From: Lachnospiraceae bacterium
GTDB lineage: Bacteria; Bacillota; Clostridia; Lachnospirales; Lachnospiraceae
NCBI GenBank assembly: GCA_020860755.1
Contig: JAJBTQ010000008.1
Span: 27,328 to 91,327, forward strand
Direction of reading: 5' to 3'
DNA length: 64,000 nucleotides
Positions 1 to 11,254 of this stretch are shown piece after piece. Every line of letters starts with the position of its first letter. Position 1 is the first letter of the stretch. Made by a program: the position numbers and the translations under genes. The notes under the pieces were generated by a model that saw only the letters and a program-made list of their open reading frames with translations, was not told the origin of the DNA and did not search any database.

Positions 1-868
1 CAAAGAGAGGTTCGTACTCCTTGTATTCCAGCTCCGTCCCCTTCATAGTCTCAAGGATCTCGGCGGAATCGCCGAGCACCTGCTCCAGCAGTTCCTGTGC
101 CATATAATAGGTATATCCGTCTTCGGCACGCACTTTTACATAGGTATCTTCCGGGTTGACACAAAGTGCAAGGTTGCTCGGAAGCGTCCACGGTGTCGTC
201 GTCCACGCGAGGAAAAAGGCGTCCTCTCCCTTTACACGAAAGCGGACGATGGCGGAGCGCTCCTTCACCGTCTTGTACCCCTGAGAGACCTCCGCCGTGG
301 AAAGCGGAGTGCCGCAGCGCGGGCAGTAGGGTACGATCTTAAAGCCGCGGTAAAGCAGGCCCTTATTCCAGATCCGGTTTAGAGCCCACCACTCGGACTC
401 GATATAGTCATCCTCATAGGTGATGTAGGGGTCATCCATGTCCGCCCAGAATCCTACTTTTTTCGAGAAGTCCTCCCACATTCCTTTGTAGCGCCAGACC
501 GACTCCTTGCACTTTTCGACGAATGGCTCGATGCCGTAGGCCTCGATCTGGTCTTTTCCGTCCAAGCCGAGCTCCCGCTCCACTTCCAGCTCTACCGGAA
601 GCCCGTGGGTGTCCCATCCGGCCTTTCGCGGGACCAGCTCGCCCTTCATCGTATGATAGCGGGGGATCATATCTTTGATCACGCGGGTCAGCACATGGCC
701 GATATGCGGCTTGCCGTTTGCCGTCGGTGGTCCGTCATAGAACGTGTAAACCTCACAGCCCTCACGGTTTTTAATACTCTTTCGAAAGATGTCATTCTCC
801 TGCCAGAAGTCGCTTACGCTCTTTTCTCTCTCCACAAAATTCATGTTGGTTGGGACTTTCTCATACAT
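1..868 (-). CDS. ileS: Isoleucyl-tRNA synthetase, 5' part (cut by window edge)
   Basis: This is the N-terminal 289 residues of a class I aminoacyl-tRNA synthetase that charges tRNA-Ile in the cytoplasm. My translation of the minus strand starts MYEKVPTNMNF and has the class I signature HIGH at about residues 55-58, inside GKPHIGHVLT. The editing-domain region follows, with a YCPRCG cysteine pair and the AWTTTPWTLPSN segment typical of IleRS. The ATG at 868 is preceded by GAGGAG at a good distance. The 3' end, including KMSKS, lies outside the window. The ORF track misses the gene because it is open at the edge. The leader upstream is an Ile-specific T-box, which independently supports the assignment. 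Confidence 0.95.
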   Translation of the reverse strand, partial: MYEKVPTNMNFVEREKSVSDFWQENDIFRKSIKNREGCEVYTFYDGPPTANGKPHIGHVLTRVIKDMIPRYHTMKGELVPRKAGWDTHGLPVELEVERELGLDGKDQIEAYGIEPFVEKCKESVWRYKGMWEDFSKKVGFWADMDDPYITYEDDYIESEWWALNRIWNKGLLYRGFKIVPYCPRCGTPLSTAEVSQGYKTVKERSAIVRFRVKGEDAFFLAWTTTPWTLPSNLALCVNPEDTYVKVRAEDGYTYYMAQELLEQVLGDSAEILETMKGTELEYKEYEPLF

Positions 869-904
869 CGCGGGTCTCCTCACTCTCTTAATTATTATAA
901 AGAA

Positions 905-1150
905 AAGCCCCCATCCGAATAGGATGAGGGCATATGCCGTCACGTTAAACCACCTGTTCGAAGTACTTGGCACACCGTGCCGCATACCGTTTCCCCATAA
1001 CGGAGGAAAAACCCGTCAGCCTCTACTCTGCCGCTGCATTTCAAAGCTGAAGCTCGGAAGGGATGTTCGGCTGGAACTACTGATACCGGCTCACACCAAC
1101 CCGGCTCGCTTGGAAACTTCATTCCAGATTACTGTCTTCGTCACAGCTTT
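905..1150 (-). promoter_or_regulatory. T-box riboswitch, isoleucine specifier (AUC)
   Basis: The leader of ileS carries T-box landmarks in order on the minus strand. A stem I start is near 1150, followed by AGCGAGCCGGG and GTGTGAGCCGG segments. A specifier region GAACATCCCTTCCGAGC holds AUC at 1062-1064. The antiterminator bulge AGGTGGTTTAACG lies at about 940-955. A GC-rich hairpin followed by a U-rich tract at about 903-930 is the terminator. In this family uncharged tRNA pairs with specifier and T-box bulge and favours antitermination. The AUC codon agrees with the ileS gene downstream. Confidence 0.93.
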
Positions 1151-1169
1151 TCTCTTTCAAAACACCTGC

Positions 1170-1198
1170 ATTATACGTGGAATAAAAAAAATTGTCAA
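1170..1198 (-). promoter_or_regulatory. Sigma-A-type promoter of ileS
   Basis: On the minus strand a TTGACA box (1193-1198) and a TATAAT box (1170-1175) are both perfect consensus and are separated by 17 bp. Transcription would start just before the T-box leader. Confidence 0.88.
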
Positions 1199-1209
1199 TC
1201 CTTTTTCCC

Positions 1210-1238
1210 TTTACTACGCTGAAAAAAGCGAGTATACT
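1210..1238 (+). promoter_or_regulatory. Promoter of pncB
   Basis: TTTACT at 1210-1215 and TATACT at 1233-1238 are separated by 17 bp and lie 44 bp before the pncB start. The promoter is divergent from that of ileS, with the two -35 boxes about 11 bp apart. Confidence 0.75.
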
Positions 1239-1281
1239 GTTCACACAGAAAAAACCGCCGCACTTTAGGAGGGTACCTATC

Positions 1282-2754
1282 ATGAGATCGTCAAACCTGA
1301 CTCTGTTGACTGACTTATATGAGATCACGATGATGCAGGGATATTTTAAAACCGGCAATCGGGATGTTGTCGTATTTGACATGTTCTATCGCGACAATCC
1401 TTCCGGGGGCGGATACGCCATTGCCGCCGGCTTGGAACAGGTTATCGAGTATATTGACAACCTGCAGTTTACCACGGACGACATTCGCTATCTGGAAAGC
1501 CTCGGAATGTTCGACGATGATTTCTTAAAATACTTAAGCACGTTCCGTTTTTCCGGCAGCATCTATGCCATCCCGGAGGGGACCATTATCTTTCCGCGGG
1601 AACCGATCATCAAAGTCATCGCTCCCATTATGGAGGCACAGCTCTTAGAGACGGCCATCCTAAACATCATCAATCACCAGAGCCTGATCGCAACAAAGGC
1701 GTCACGCGTCTGCTACGCGGCGAAGGGAGACGGCGTCATGGAGTTCGGACTCCGCCGGGCACAGGGACCCGACTCCGGTATCCTGGGCGCAAGGGCGGCT
1801 GTTATCGGCGGATGCAACGGTACGTCCAATGTGCTGGCCGGACAGACGTTCAACATTCCGGTAAAAGGGACCCATGCCCACAGCTGGATCATGAGTTTTC
1901 CGGATGAGTACACCGCTTTCAAGACCTATGCGGAGTTTTATCCCAACGCATGCACCCTGCTCGTTGACACCTATGACACGTTAAAATCCGGTCTCCCCAA
2001 TGCCATCCGTGTCTTCACGGAAATGAGGGATTCCGGCATAGAAATGAAAAACTACGGAATCCGTATGGACAGCGGCGACCTGGCATATCTCTCCAAAAAG
2101 GCCCGGAAGATGCTGGATGACGCCGGATTCCCGGATGCTGTCATTACCGCTTCCAATGATCTGGACGAATACCTGATCGAGACGTTAAAGAGTCAGGGAG
2201 CTATGATCACATCCTGGGGTGTCGGCACAAGCCTGATCACCTCCAAGGATTGGCCGGCGTTCGGCGGAGTATATAAGCTTGCCGCCATCCGGGATGAGAA
2301 CGGTAAATTTATCCCGAAGATCAAGCTTTCCGAAAACACAGAGAAGGTCACCAACCCCGGCAATAAAGATATCTATCGCATCTATGACAGAACGACCGGG
2401 AAGATCCGGGCGGATCTGATCTGTCTCACCGGGGAAACGTTTGACGAATCCGAGGATATGACTCTCTACGATCCGATCGACACCTGGAAGCGAACACACC
2501 TGCCCGGCGGCACCTACACCATGAGAAGTCTGCTCGTACCTATCTTTGATGAGGGGAAATGTGTCTACACCTCTCCCACCGTTTTGGATATTCAAAAGAT
2601 CTGTGATCGGGAAAAGGGCACGCTCTGGGATGAAAACATGCGTTTTGTCAATCCGGCCGAGGTGTATGTGGACCTTTCGGATCAGCTGTATCGCATGAAA
2701 ATGAAAGTCTTTAATGAGATGAGTGCCGAACAGCTAAAGGAAGACGAACGCTGA
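1282..2754 (+). CDS. pncB: Nicotinate phosphoribosyltransferase
   Basis: This enzyme converts nicotinate and PRPP to nicotinate mononucleotide in the NAD salvage (Preiss-Handler) pathway. The 490-residue product has the family's N-terminal LTDLYEITMMQGYF segment, the central GTSNVLAG and KGTHAHSWIMSF motifs around the catalytic histidine, and RMDSGDL plus GVGTSLITS phosphate-binding segments. The ORF track starts at 1192, but that start lies inside the ileS promoter. The ATG at 1282 follows the ribosome site TAGGAGGG, so I use it. It is transcribed alone from its own promoter and ends at a bidirectional hairpin shared with the convergent MarR gene. Confidence 0.95.
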   Translation: MRSSNLTLLTDLYEITMMQGYFKTGNRDVVVFDMFYRDNPSGGGYAIAAGLEQVIEYIDNLQFTTDDIRYLESLGMFDDDFLKYLSTFRFSGSIYAIPEGTIIFPREPIIKVIAPIMEAQLLETAILNIINHQSLIATKASRVCYAAKGDGVMEFGLRRAQGPDSGILGARAAVIGGCNGTSNVLAGQTFNIPVKGTHAHSWIMSFPDEYTAFKTYAEFYPNACTLLVDTYDTLKSGLPNAIRVFTEMRDSGIEMKNYGIRMDSGDLAYLSKKARKMLDDAGFPDAVITASNDLDEYLIETLKSQGAMITSWGVGTSLITSKDWPAFGGVYKLAAIRDENGKFIPKIKLSENTEKVTNPGNKDIYRIYDRTTGKIRADLICLTGETFDESEDMTLYDPIDTWKRTHLPGGTYTMRSLLVPIFDEGKCVYTSPTVLDIQKICDREKGTLWDENMRFVNPAEVYVDLSDQLYRMKMKVFNEMSAEQLKEDER

Positions 2755-2802
2755 AAAGACAACTCGGCATAAACTCTTTCAAGGAAAAAATACAAAAAAA
2801 AG

Positions 2803-2837
2803 AACAGGCAGAGGATCCATCCGATCCCCTGCCTGTA
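2803..2837. terminator. Bidirectional terminator between pncB and marR-like gene
   Basis: The inverted repeat ACAGGCAGAGGATC / GATCCCCTGCCTGT is preceded on the plus strand by a long A tract, which is a U tract for the minus-strand gene. The right arm GATCCCCTGCCTGTA is repeated directly at 2851-2868, just before the MarR stop codon. Confidence 0.75.
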
Positions 2838-2873
2838 TCATTTTACTTCATCTGATCCCCTGCCTGTAGTATT

Positions 2874-3374
2874 TTACTCTGTCTGATCCTCTATTCCTTC
2901 TTCCGTGAGACGTACTGCCTCCGACTCTATTACTTCTTCCAAGCGGTCCATCTGTTCGAGGCACTTGATAAACTCATCCTTACCCATCTTGTTAATGACA
3001 TTCCCGAAAAACGTCCGCAAAAACTCCTGCTGGGATTTCATCGCAGAGCGTCCGATCTCCGAGAGATAGATATAGGTCCCTTTGCTGTCGTGCTCCCAGT
3101 AAACATATCCCTTGTTCTGCAGGTTTTGCACCAGACGGGAAACGCGGCTGATCGGAAAGTTCATTTCTTTGCTGATCTCGCTCAGATAGACCCTTGTCTC
3201 CGGTTCGTGAAGTCCCATTCGGCGAGCCAGATTGTAGAGGATCAGATAATCCGAAATAGACATTTCTTTGAAAATCGTCGACAGATGACTGGAATCCATG
3301 GAGTAGCGAAGTCTTATCATCCGATTGCCAAGATCCAGTAACTCTTCATCTTGCTTTTCCGAATTCTCCTGCAA
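2874..3374 (-). CDS. MarR-family transcriptional regulator
   Basis: A winged-helix DNA-binding protein of about 166 residues. The centre (LSEISKEMNFPISRVSRLVQNLQNKGYV) is the MarR recognition-helix region, followed by a wing with YWEHDSKGTYIYLSE, and helical dimerisation segments lie at both ends. The ORF track starts at a GTG at 3383 that overlaps the ribosome site itself. A TTG at 3374 sits 8 bases after AAGGAGG, so I prefer it. The gene lies just upstream of the crotonase gene on the same strand, and its own leader has a direct repeat CGATATT-CCT-CGATATT (about 3402-3418) that could be an operator. The ligand and regulon cannot be read from sequence. Confidence 0.85.
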   Translation of the reverse strand: MQENSEKQDEELLDLGNRMIRLRYSMDSSHLSTIFKEMSISDYLILYNLARRMGLHEPETRVYLSEISKEMNFPISRVSRLVQNLQNKGYVYWEHDSKGTYIYLSEIGRSAMKSQQEFLRTFFGNVINKMGKDEFIKCLEQMDRLEEVIESEAVRLTEEGIEDQTE

Positions 3375-3491
3375 TTTGGCCACCTCCTTTTCCTAAAAAC
3401 CGATATTCCTCGATATTTTAACTGAAAATATTTTATCCCATAAATATTGCTATCCTGTGTACGGATTCTAAAGTTTTTATTATTTAATTTA

Positions 3492-4271
3492 TCAGAAATC
3501 CGTAAAATTCTTCTCTTTGCGTTTCTCCAAAAATGCCGTCATTCCCTCAACCTGATCATGCGTAGAGCAGGTGATCCCGAACAGATTGGCCTCATATTCG
3601 ACCGCGTTTTTGATATCCATATCATAGCCGTTGTTGATCGCTGCCTTCGCGACAGATACCGCAAAGCTGGCGTTATTTGCAATCTTTCCGGCCATCTTTT
3701 TTGCCGTATCCATCAGTTCTTCGGACGGAACAACTTTGTTGACGAGTCCGATGCGGTAGGCCTCCTGCGCATCGATGTTCGACCCTGTAAAGATGATCTC
3801 TTTCGCGCGGCCCATCCCGACTAAGCGGGCCAGTCTCTGTGTTCCGCCAAATCCCGGGATAATGCCCAGTCCCGTCTCCGGCTGAGCAAACACCGCGTTC
3901 TCGGAAGCGATTCGGATATCACACGCCATGGAAATCTCGCATCCTCCGCCCAGCGCGAATCCGTTGACCGCAGCGATGGTGACCTGTCTCATATTCTGCA
4001 ACTTAAAGAACGGCGCCGCTGCGCGCATTCCAAATGCACGTCCCTCTGCACCGGTAAAGTTTACCATCTCCGCGATGTCGGCTCCCGCCACAAACGCTTT
4101 GTCTCCGTCACCGGTCAGGATCACTACCTTGATCTGATCATTGGCTTCGATCTCGCCGAGTGTCTGATCGAGCTCTTCTAACGTCTCACTGTTTAACGCG
4201 TTTAACGCCTTCGGTCTGCTGATCTTAAGGACCGCGATCGGGCCGTCTACTTCCAGTATTAAGTTGTTCAT
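3492..4271 (-). CDS. crt: Enoyl-CoA hydratase / crotonase family protein
   Basis: A 259-residue crotonase-fold protein, probably hydrating short-chain 2-enoyl-CoA such as crotonyl-CoA. Visible family features are the oxyanion-hole segment KAFVAGADIAEM and both catalytic glutamates, in FALGGGCEIS and QPETGLGIIPGFGGTQRL. The length matches clostridial Crt. The crt symbol and the butyrate-type role are inference, because none of the usual partners (thlA, hbd, bcd, etfAB) is adjacent. The ATG at 4271 follows AAGGAGG. A leader of about 130 bases with small hairpins precedes it on the minus strand, with a TATAAT box near 4403-4408 but no strong -35 box. Confidence 0.88.
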   Translation of the reverse strand: MNNLILEVDGPIAVLKISRPKALNALNSETLEELDQTLGEIEANDQIKVVILTGDGDKAFVAGADIAEMVNFTGAEGRAFGMRAAAPFFKLQNMRQVTIAAVNGFALGGGCEISMACDIRIASENAVFAQPETGLGIIPGFGGTQRLARLVGMGRAKEIIFTGSNIDAQEAYRIGLVNKVVPSEELMDTAKKMAGKIANNASFAVSVAKAAINNGYDMDIKNAVEYEANLFGITCSTHDQVEGMTAFLEKRKEKNFTDF

Positions 4272-4441
4272 GGTATTCCTCCTTAAAATATAAAAATGAC
4301 TATTAGTTGCTTTACTTTCGCTCTGAACGCTTATCTCGGGAACAGAGTCCCCTCGATGTTCGTTACACTCACATCGGCTTTTTCTGCGTTATTAATATTT
4401 ATTATACCTCAACTATGTTAAAAAAACACAATTTTTTTCTT

Positions 4442-4489
4442 GCACATTTTGCCAATTAATGTGCGTTAAGTCTATATTTGTGGTATGAT
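4442..4489 (+). promoter_or_regulatory. mscL promoter with overlapping inverted repeat
   Basis: GCACATT (4442-4448) and AATGTGC (4458-4464) form a perfect 7-bp inverted repeat. An extended -10 box TGGTATGAT ends at 4489, and the -35 position next to the repeat is poor. The repeat could be an operator; that is inference. Confidence 0.4.
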
Positions 4490-4532
4490 AGTTAAGATAA
4501 TTTTTAGAAATACACAGAAAGGACCCATTATT

Positions 4533-5042
4533 ATGAAAAAATTTTGGAATGAATTCAAGGAATTCGCATTTCAAGGCAACATGATGGATCTTGCCGTTGG
4601 CATGATCATCGGTTCCGCGTTCACCGCAATCGTCAGCGCACTTGTAGATGACCTCATCAATCCGGTCATCGGTATTTTTACACAAGGCATTGATTTTTCA
4701 AATCTCTTTGTATCTTTAAACGGTCAGCACTATGATTCACTGGATGCCGCCGAGGCAGCCGGTGCCGCCGTTTTTAAGTATGGCTCATTCATATCCGCTG
4801 TCATTATCTTTATTATCACGGCTCTGGTCGTCTTTATCCTGGTAAAGGTCTTAAGCACCATGAGCAAGGGGATGAAAAAGCAGGAGGAAGAGGAAGAGGC
4901 TCCGACAACCAAAACCTGCCCTTACTGCCAGTCTGAGATCAGCATTCTTGCGACCCGCTGCCCCAACTGCACATCCCAGCTTCCGGTCGAAGAGGAGGAG
5001 CAGACACCGGCCGCTGAGCCGGAACCGGCACCTGCTGAGTAG
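4533..5042 (+). CDS. mscL: Large-conductance mechanosensitive channel with C-terminal zinc ribbon
   Basis: MscL forms a homopentameric membrane pore that opens under hypo-osmotic stress. The 169-residue protein has the conserved N-terminus [16 protein letters not shown] and first transmembrane helix (about residues 16-45), a short extracellular loop, and the second helix (about 75-100). After a KKQEEEEE stretch comes a four-cysteine knuckle, CPYC and CPNC, typical of a zinc ribbon, then an acidic Pro/Ala/Glu tail. Canonical MscL is about 130-150 residues and lacks the ribbon. The ATG at 4533 follows AGAAAGGA; the track's upstream start at 4485 lies in the promoter. Confidence 0.93.
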   Translation: MKKFWNEFKEFAFQGNMMDLAVGMIIGSAFTAIVSALVDDLINPVIGIFTQGIDFSNLFVSLNGQHYDSLDAAEAAGAAVFKYGSFISAVIIFIITALVVFILVKVLSTMSKGMKKQEEEEEAPTTKTCPYCQSEISILATRCPNCTSQLPVEEEEQTPAAEPEPAPAE

Positions 5043-5090
5043 TAAACCCGATTCCGTTGTATCACGGTTCACTACACCGCTTACATTTAT

Positions 5091-6146
5091 ATGCTTCAGA
5101 ATTACGACTTAAACCGCTTAACCGAACCGCTGCTTTTTTGGTATGCTTCCCATGCCCGCGTCCTTCCGTGGCGGGAGGATGTGACGCCCTACCGCATCTG
5201 GGTATCCGAGATCATGCTGCAGCAGACCCGGGTTGAGGCGGTAAAGCCGTACTTCAACCGATTTGTCGGGGAACTTCCCTCCGTGCAGGCGCTCGCCGAA
5301 TGTGAGGAGGACCGCCTGCTCAAGCTCTGGGAAGGCCTCGGCTATTATAACAGAGTTCGAAATATGCAGGAGGCAGCCCGGACCGTGATGTCCGATTACG
5401 GCGGCTGTCTGCCTGCCGATTATAAGGCTCTCCTCTCCTTAAAGGGGATCGGGCGCTATACAGCCGGAGCCATCGCATCCATCGCCTTTAACCTTCCGGT
5501 TCCCGCAGTGGACGGCAATGTACTCCGGGTTTTAATGCGCGCTGCAGCAAACGATGCTGACATCGCACGCCCTGCGACCCGGTCAGAAGCGGAACGTCTG
5601 CTTGCCGGGGTCATCCCCGACGGACACGCATCCGAGTATAATCAGGCACTGATGGAACTCGGTGCCACTGTCTGTCTTCCAAACGGAGAGCCGCTGTGTC
5701 ACGAATGTCCCTGGCTCTCTCTGTGTGAGGCAAAGCGTCAGGGTATTGTTACGCAGCTTCCGGTAAAGCAAAAACAAAAAGCCAGAAGATGTGAAGACCG
5801 TACGGTGCTGATCCTTCGCGATGACAGCCGGATCGCCTTAAACAAACGGCCGGACCGCGGTCTTCTTGCCGGTATGTATGAGCTTCCCAACCGGACCGGT
5901 CACCTGACGGGGGATGAGGTAGTCCGGGAAGTGGAACAGATGAACCTGCGCCCGCTTAGGGTGACCAGACTCGAGGATGCCGTGCACATCTTCTCCCATG
6001 TGGAATGGCATTTGACAGGCTATCTGGTAGAAATAGATCCGCTGACGATAAACGAGGCGGATCTTCTGTTTGTCGAAGTTGAGGACGCACGGGATAAGTA
6101 TCCGATCCCCGCTGCGTTTTCGGCGTATATAAAATATCTGGTGTGA
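5091..6146 (+). CDS. mutY: A/G-specific adenine glycosylase
   Basis: MutY removes adenine mispaired with 8-oxoguanine during base-excision repair. The 351-residue protein contains the catalytic glutamate in EIMLQQTR (about residue 41). It also has the helix-hairpin-helix LSLKGIGRYTAGAIAS followed by the catalytic aspartate in PAVDGNV. The [4Fe-4S] cysteines are spaced C-x6-C-x2-C-x5-C around residues 195-210, and a C-terminal Nudix-like domain recognises the lesion. It follows mscL with a 48-base gap. The ribosome site before the ATG at 5091 is weak, so the start is less certain than the gene. Confidence 0.95.
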   Translation: MLQNYDLNRLTEPLLFWYASHARVLPWREDVTPYRIWVSEIMLQQTRVEAVKPYFNRFVGELPSVQALAECEEDRLLKLWEGLGYYNRVRNMQEAARTVMSDYGGCLPADYKALLSLKGIGRYTAGAIASIAFNLPVPAVDGNVLRVLMRAAANDADIARPATRSEAERLLAGVIPDGHASEYNQALMELGATVCLPNGEPLCHECPWLSLCEAKRQGIVTQLPVKQKQKARRCEDRTVLILRDDSRIALNKRPDRGLLAGMYELPNRTGHLTGDEVVREVEQMNLRPLRVTRLEDAVHIFSHVEWHLTGYLVEIDPLTINEADLLFVEVEDARDKYPIPAAFSAYIKYLV

Positions 6147-6384
6147 AACTGAGAAATTTTATGATACAAAGAGGAAGCCGATGCTTTCGCACCGGCTTAT
6201 ACATGAAAAAGATTTATAAAAAAGGAAAATGTAATAGTTAAAAGCACAATAGGCTTCTTGTGAGTGTTAGTATAAAGTCCAAATGTCACATCTTTGTTTG
6301 CGGAATTTGATAAAACTATAAATAAAAAATGAACATTTTGTTAACACGGGCGTTTTTGGCTTGTTTGTTTATGATCAGCCTGTA

Positions 6385-6430
6385 TGAAAAAATGCCGCCT
6401 CATTCGCAAAATCATGCAGATGCAGGCGGC
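6385..6430 (-). terminator. Terminator of the ATP synthase operon
   Basis: On the minus strand GCCGCCT and AGGCGGC arms (6394-6430) close a long loop and are followed by a run of six T. The surrounding gap between mutY and atpC (6147-6459) otherwise holds a small AAGCCG/CGGCTT hairpin just after mutY and AT-rich sequence. I see no gene in it. Confidence 0.75.
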
Positions 6431-6459
6431 AATTTGTTTATAATCTTTAAAAAATAAAT

Positions 6460-6876
6460 TTAGCGTACATATTTGCTGGCCTCTTTTAAACGCGCCATGG
6501 CACGGGAAAGGGCGGCCTTGGACTGATGATACTCGATCGTACTCTGATGCTGTCGGAGTTCTTCCTCCGCGCGCTCTTTCGCCTCGCGTGCCCTCCGTAC
6601 ATCAATCTCCTCGGGACGCTCGACGGTGTCCACCAGGACTTCGATTGAGTGATCCGCAAGACACTCTGCAAAGCCGCTTCCGCAGACAGCCGGAATTCTC
6701 GTTCCGGTATCCGTTACGACGACTAATTCCCCCTCCGTGATCGCCACGATATAGGGCTCGTGTCCGGCAAGGAACTGAATGCTTCCGTCCAAAGCCGGAA
6801 GCTTGACAGACTCCGCCTCTCCGTCGTAAAACGTCTTGTCATATGCTAATATGTGCAGATGAAATGTATTAGCCAT
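6460..6876 (-). CDS. atpC: ATP synthase F1 epsilon subunit
   Basis: The 138-residue epsilon subunit is part of the F1 central stalk and can inhibit ATP hydrolysis. The N-terminal beta-sandwich (about residues 1-85) has the typical HLHILAYDKTFYDGEAESV and DGSIQFLAGHEP segments. The C-terminal part is a pair of charged helices (EEIDVRRAREAKERAEEELRQ). It is the last gene of the atp operon, 41 bases after atpD, and is followed by the operon terminator. Confidence 0.94.
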   Translation of the reverse strand: MANTFHLHILAYDKTFYDGEAESVKLPALDGSIQFLAGHEPYIVAITEGELVVVTDTGTRIPAVCGSGFAECLADHSIEVLVDTVERPEEIDVRRAREAKERAEEELRQHQSTIEYHQSKAALSRAMARLKEASKYVR

Positions 6877-6917
6877 TACTCGTTTTCTTTCTCTTGTTCT
6901 TCTGTCTCATAGTGATT

Positions 6918-9466
<2,549 letters not shown>

Positions 9467-9481
9467 GCCGTCACCCTTAAG

Positions 9482-11254
9482 TTATTTCTCGTCGCTGTCT
9501 GCAGCACCGGTGTCACTGCCGGTGTCGCTGCTGTCTGCGCTGTCACTGCCGGCATCACTGCCCTCTGCAGTGCTGTCACTACTGTCGCTGCTGTCCGAAC
9601 TGCTGCTGTTGGCACTGGCGTCACTGTCCGTGCTGCTGTCGCTTCCGGCTTCACTGTCCGCTGCAGCGCTGTCGCTGCTGTCCGTGCTGCTGTCGCTGCT
9701 GCCCGCTGCAGCGCTGTCCTCTTTTTTCTCCACTATGCCGTACTCATCGGCATGCGTGTTCAGGAATGATTGGGCCTCATCCAAAATACGTTGGCCAAGC
9801 TCATCCGATAATTCCTGCTTCTCCTTGATCTCATCCATGATATCCGCAAACGCAGTGGAAAAATAGTGAACCAGATCTCCCTGCACCTTTTTTATATTTT
9901 TCTTCGGCACATTCAATAAGAGCTTGTGCGTGGATATCCAGAGTATGACCACCTGATCCGCCATGGAAAGTGGATGATACAGCGGCTGTTTTAAGAGCTC
10001 CATCAGGCCGTCGCCGTATTCCAGCTCTTCTTTTGTCCCTTCATCCAGATCGGAGCTGAACTGTGTGAAGGATTCCATTTCACGATATTGTGCCAGATCG
10101 ATACGGATACTGCCGGCAGCCTTCTTCATGGCCTTTGTCTGGGCATCGCCGCCGACACGGGACACGGACAACCCGACATTAACTGCCGGCCGCTGGCCCG
10201 CGAAGAACAGATCGGTCTCCAAAAAGATCTGGCCGTCCGTGATCGAGATCACGTTCGTCGGAATATATGCCGAGACATCCCCTTCCTGCGTCTCAATGAT
10301 CGGAAGGGCTGTGATAGAGCCGCCTCCCAGCTCGTCGCTTAAGTGGCTGGCACGCTCCAACAGTCTGGAATGCAGATAGAACACATCGCCCGGGTAAGCT
10401 TCACGTCCGGGGGGACGCTCCAGTAAAAGGGACAATGCGCGGTAAGCCACCGCATGCTTGGACAGGTCATCGTAGACAATGAGCACGTCCTTGCCCTGAT
10501 GCATAAAGTACTCCGCCATCGCCGTCCCCGCATACGGGGCAATGTACTGCAGCGGAGCAGGATCGCTGGCCATAGCCGCCACGATAATGGTATGCGACAT
10601 GGCATCATACTGCTTTAACGTCTGTGCCAGCTTTGCGATGTTGGACGCTTTCTGTCCGATCGCAACATAGATACAGATCACACCGTTGTCCTTCTGGTTG
10701 ATGATCGCATCTACTGCAATAGATGTCTTTCCCGTCTGCCGGTCACCGATGATCAGCTCTCTCTGTCCCCTGCCGATCGGGAACATGGAGTCAATGGCTA
10801 AAATGCCCGTCGCCATGGGAACGCTGACGGACTGCCGGTCCACAATCCCCGGTGCAGGCTCCTCGATGGCTCGATATTCATCCGTCTGAATATCCCCTCC
10901 GCCGTCGATCGGCGCGCCCAATGCATTGATCACCCTGCCGACACATTTATCTCCAACCGGTAACCCGGCCATTTTTTTCGTCCTCGTAACTTTGGTACCT
11001 TCGCCGACTCCGATATCCTGGCCAAACAGGATAACGCCGATCTCACCGGACCGCACATCCTGCACCATACCCTTGACGCCGTTCTCAAAGACAACGACTT
11101 CCCCGTACATGGCCTGATCGATGCCGTATACCGTGACAATGCCGTCACCGCACCATATAACAGTACCGACCTCACGATCTTTTGTCTCAAAATCGAAATC
11201 CTGGATCTCCTCTTTCAAGATCGAGATGATCTCATTTGAATTGATCGTGCTCAT
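9482..11254 (-). CDS. atpA: ATP synthase F1 alpha subunit with Ser/Asp-rich C-terminal tail
   Basis: The non-catalytic nucleotide-binding subunit of F1, with Walker A GDRQTGKTS near residue 172, LIVYDDLSKHA, and the ISITDGQIFLE and VGLSVSRVGGDAQ segments. Homologues end at about 500-510 residues, and this one reaches 590. The extra roughly 80 residues after EKKEDSAAAG consist almost wholly of Ser, Asp, Ala, Gly, Thr and Glu, with runs such as SSDSSTDSSDS. The ATG at 11254 overlaps the atpH stop by one base and follows GGAGGTGAGG. The track's TTG start three bases upstream is unlikely. I know of no function for such a tail on AtpA. Confidence 0.95.
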   Translation of the reverse strand: MSTINSNEIISILKEEIQDFDFETKDREVGTVIWCGDGIVTVYGIDQAMYGEVVVFENGVKGMVQDVRSGEIGVILFGQDIGVGEGTKVTRTKKMAGLPVGDKCVGRVINALGAPIDGGGDIQTDEYRAIEEPAPGIVDRQSVSVPMATGILAIDSMFPIGRGQRELIIGDRQTGKTSIAVDAIINQKDNGVICIYVAIGQKASNIAKLAQTLKQYDAMSHTIIVAAMASDPAPLQYIAPYAGTAMAEYFMHQGKDVLIVYDDLSKHAVAYRALSLLLERPPGREAYPGDVFYLHSRLLERASHLSDELGGGSITALPIIETQEGDVSAYIPTNVISITDGQIFLETDLFFAGQRPAVNVGLSVSRVGGDAQTKAMKKAAGSIRIDLAQYREMESFTQFSSDLDEGTKEELEYGDGLMELLKQPLYHPLSMADQVVILWISTHKLLLNVPKKNIKKVQGDLVHYFSTAFADIMDEIKEKQELSDELGQRILDEAQSFLNTHADEYGIVEKKEDSAAAGSSDSSTDSSDSAAADSEAGSDSSTDSDASANSSSSDSSDSSDSTAEGSDAGSDSADSSDTGSDTGAADSDEK

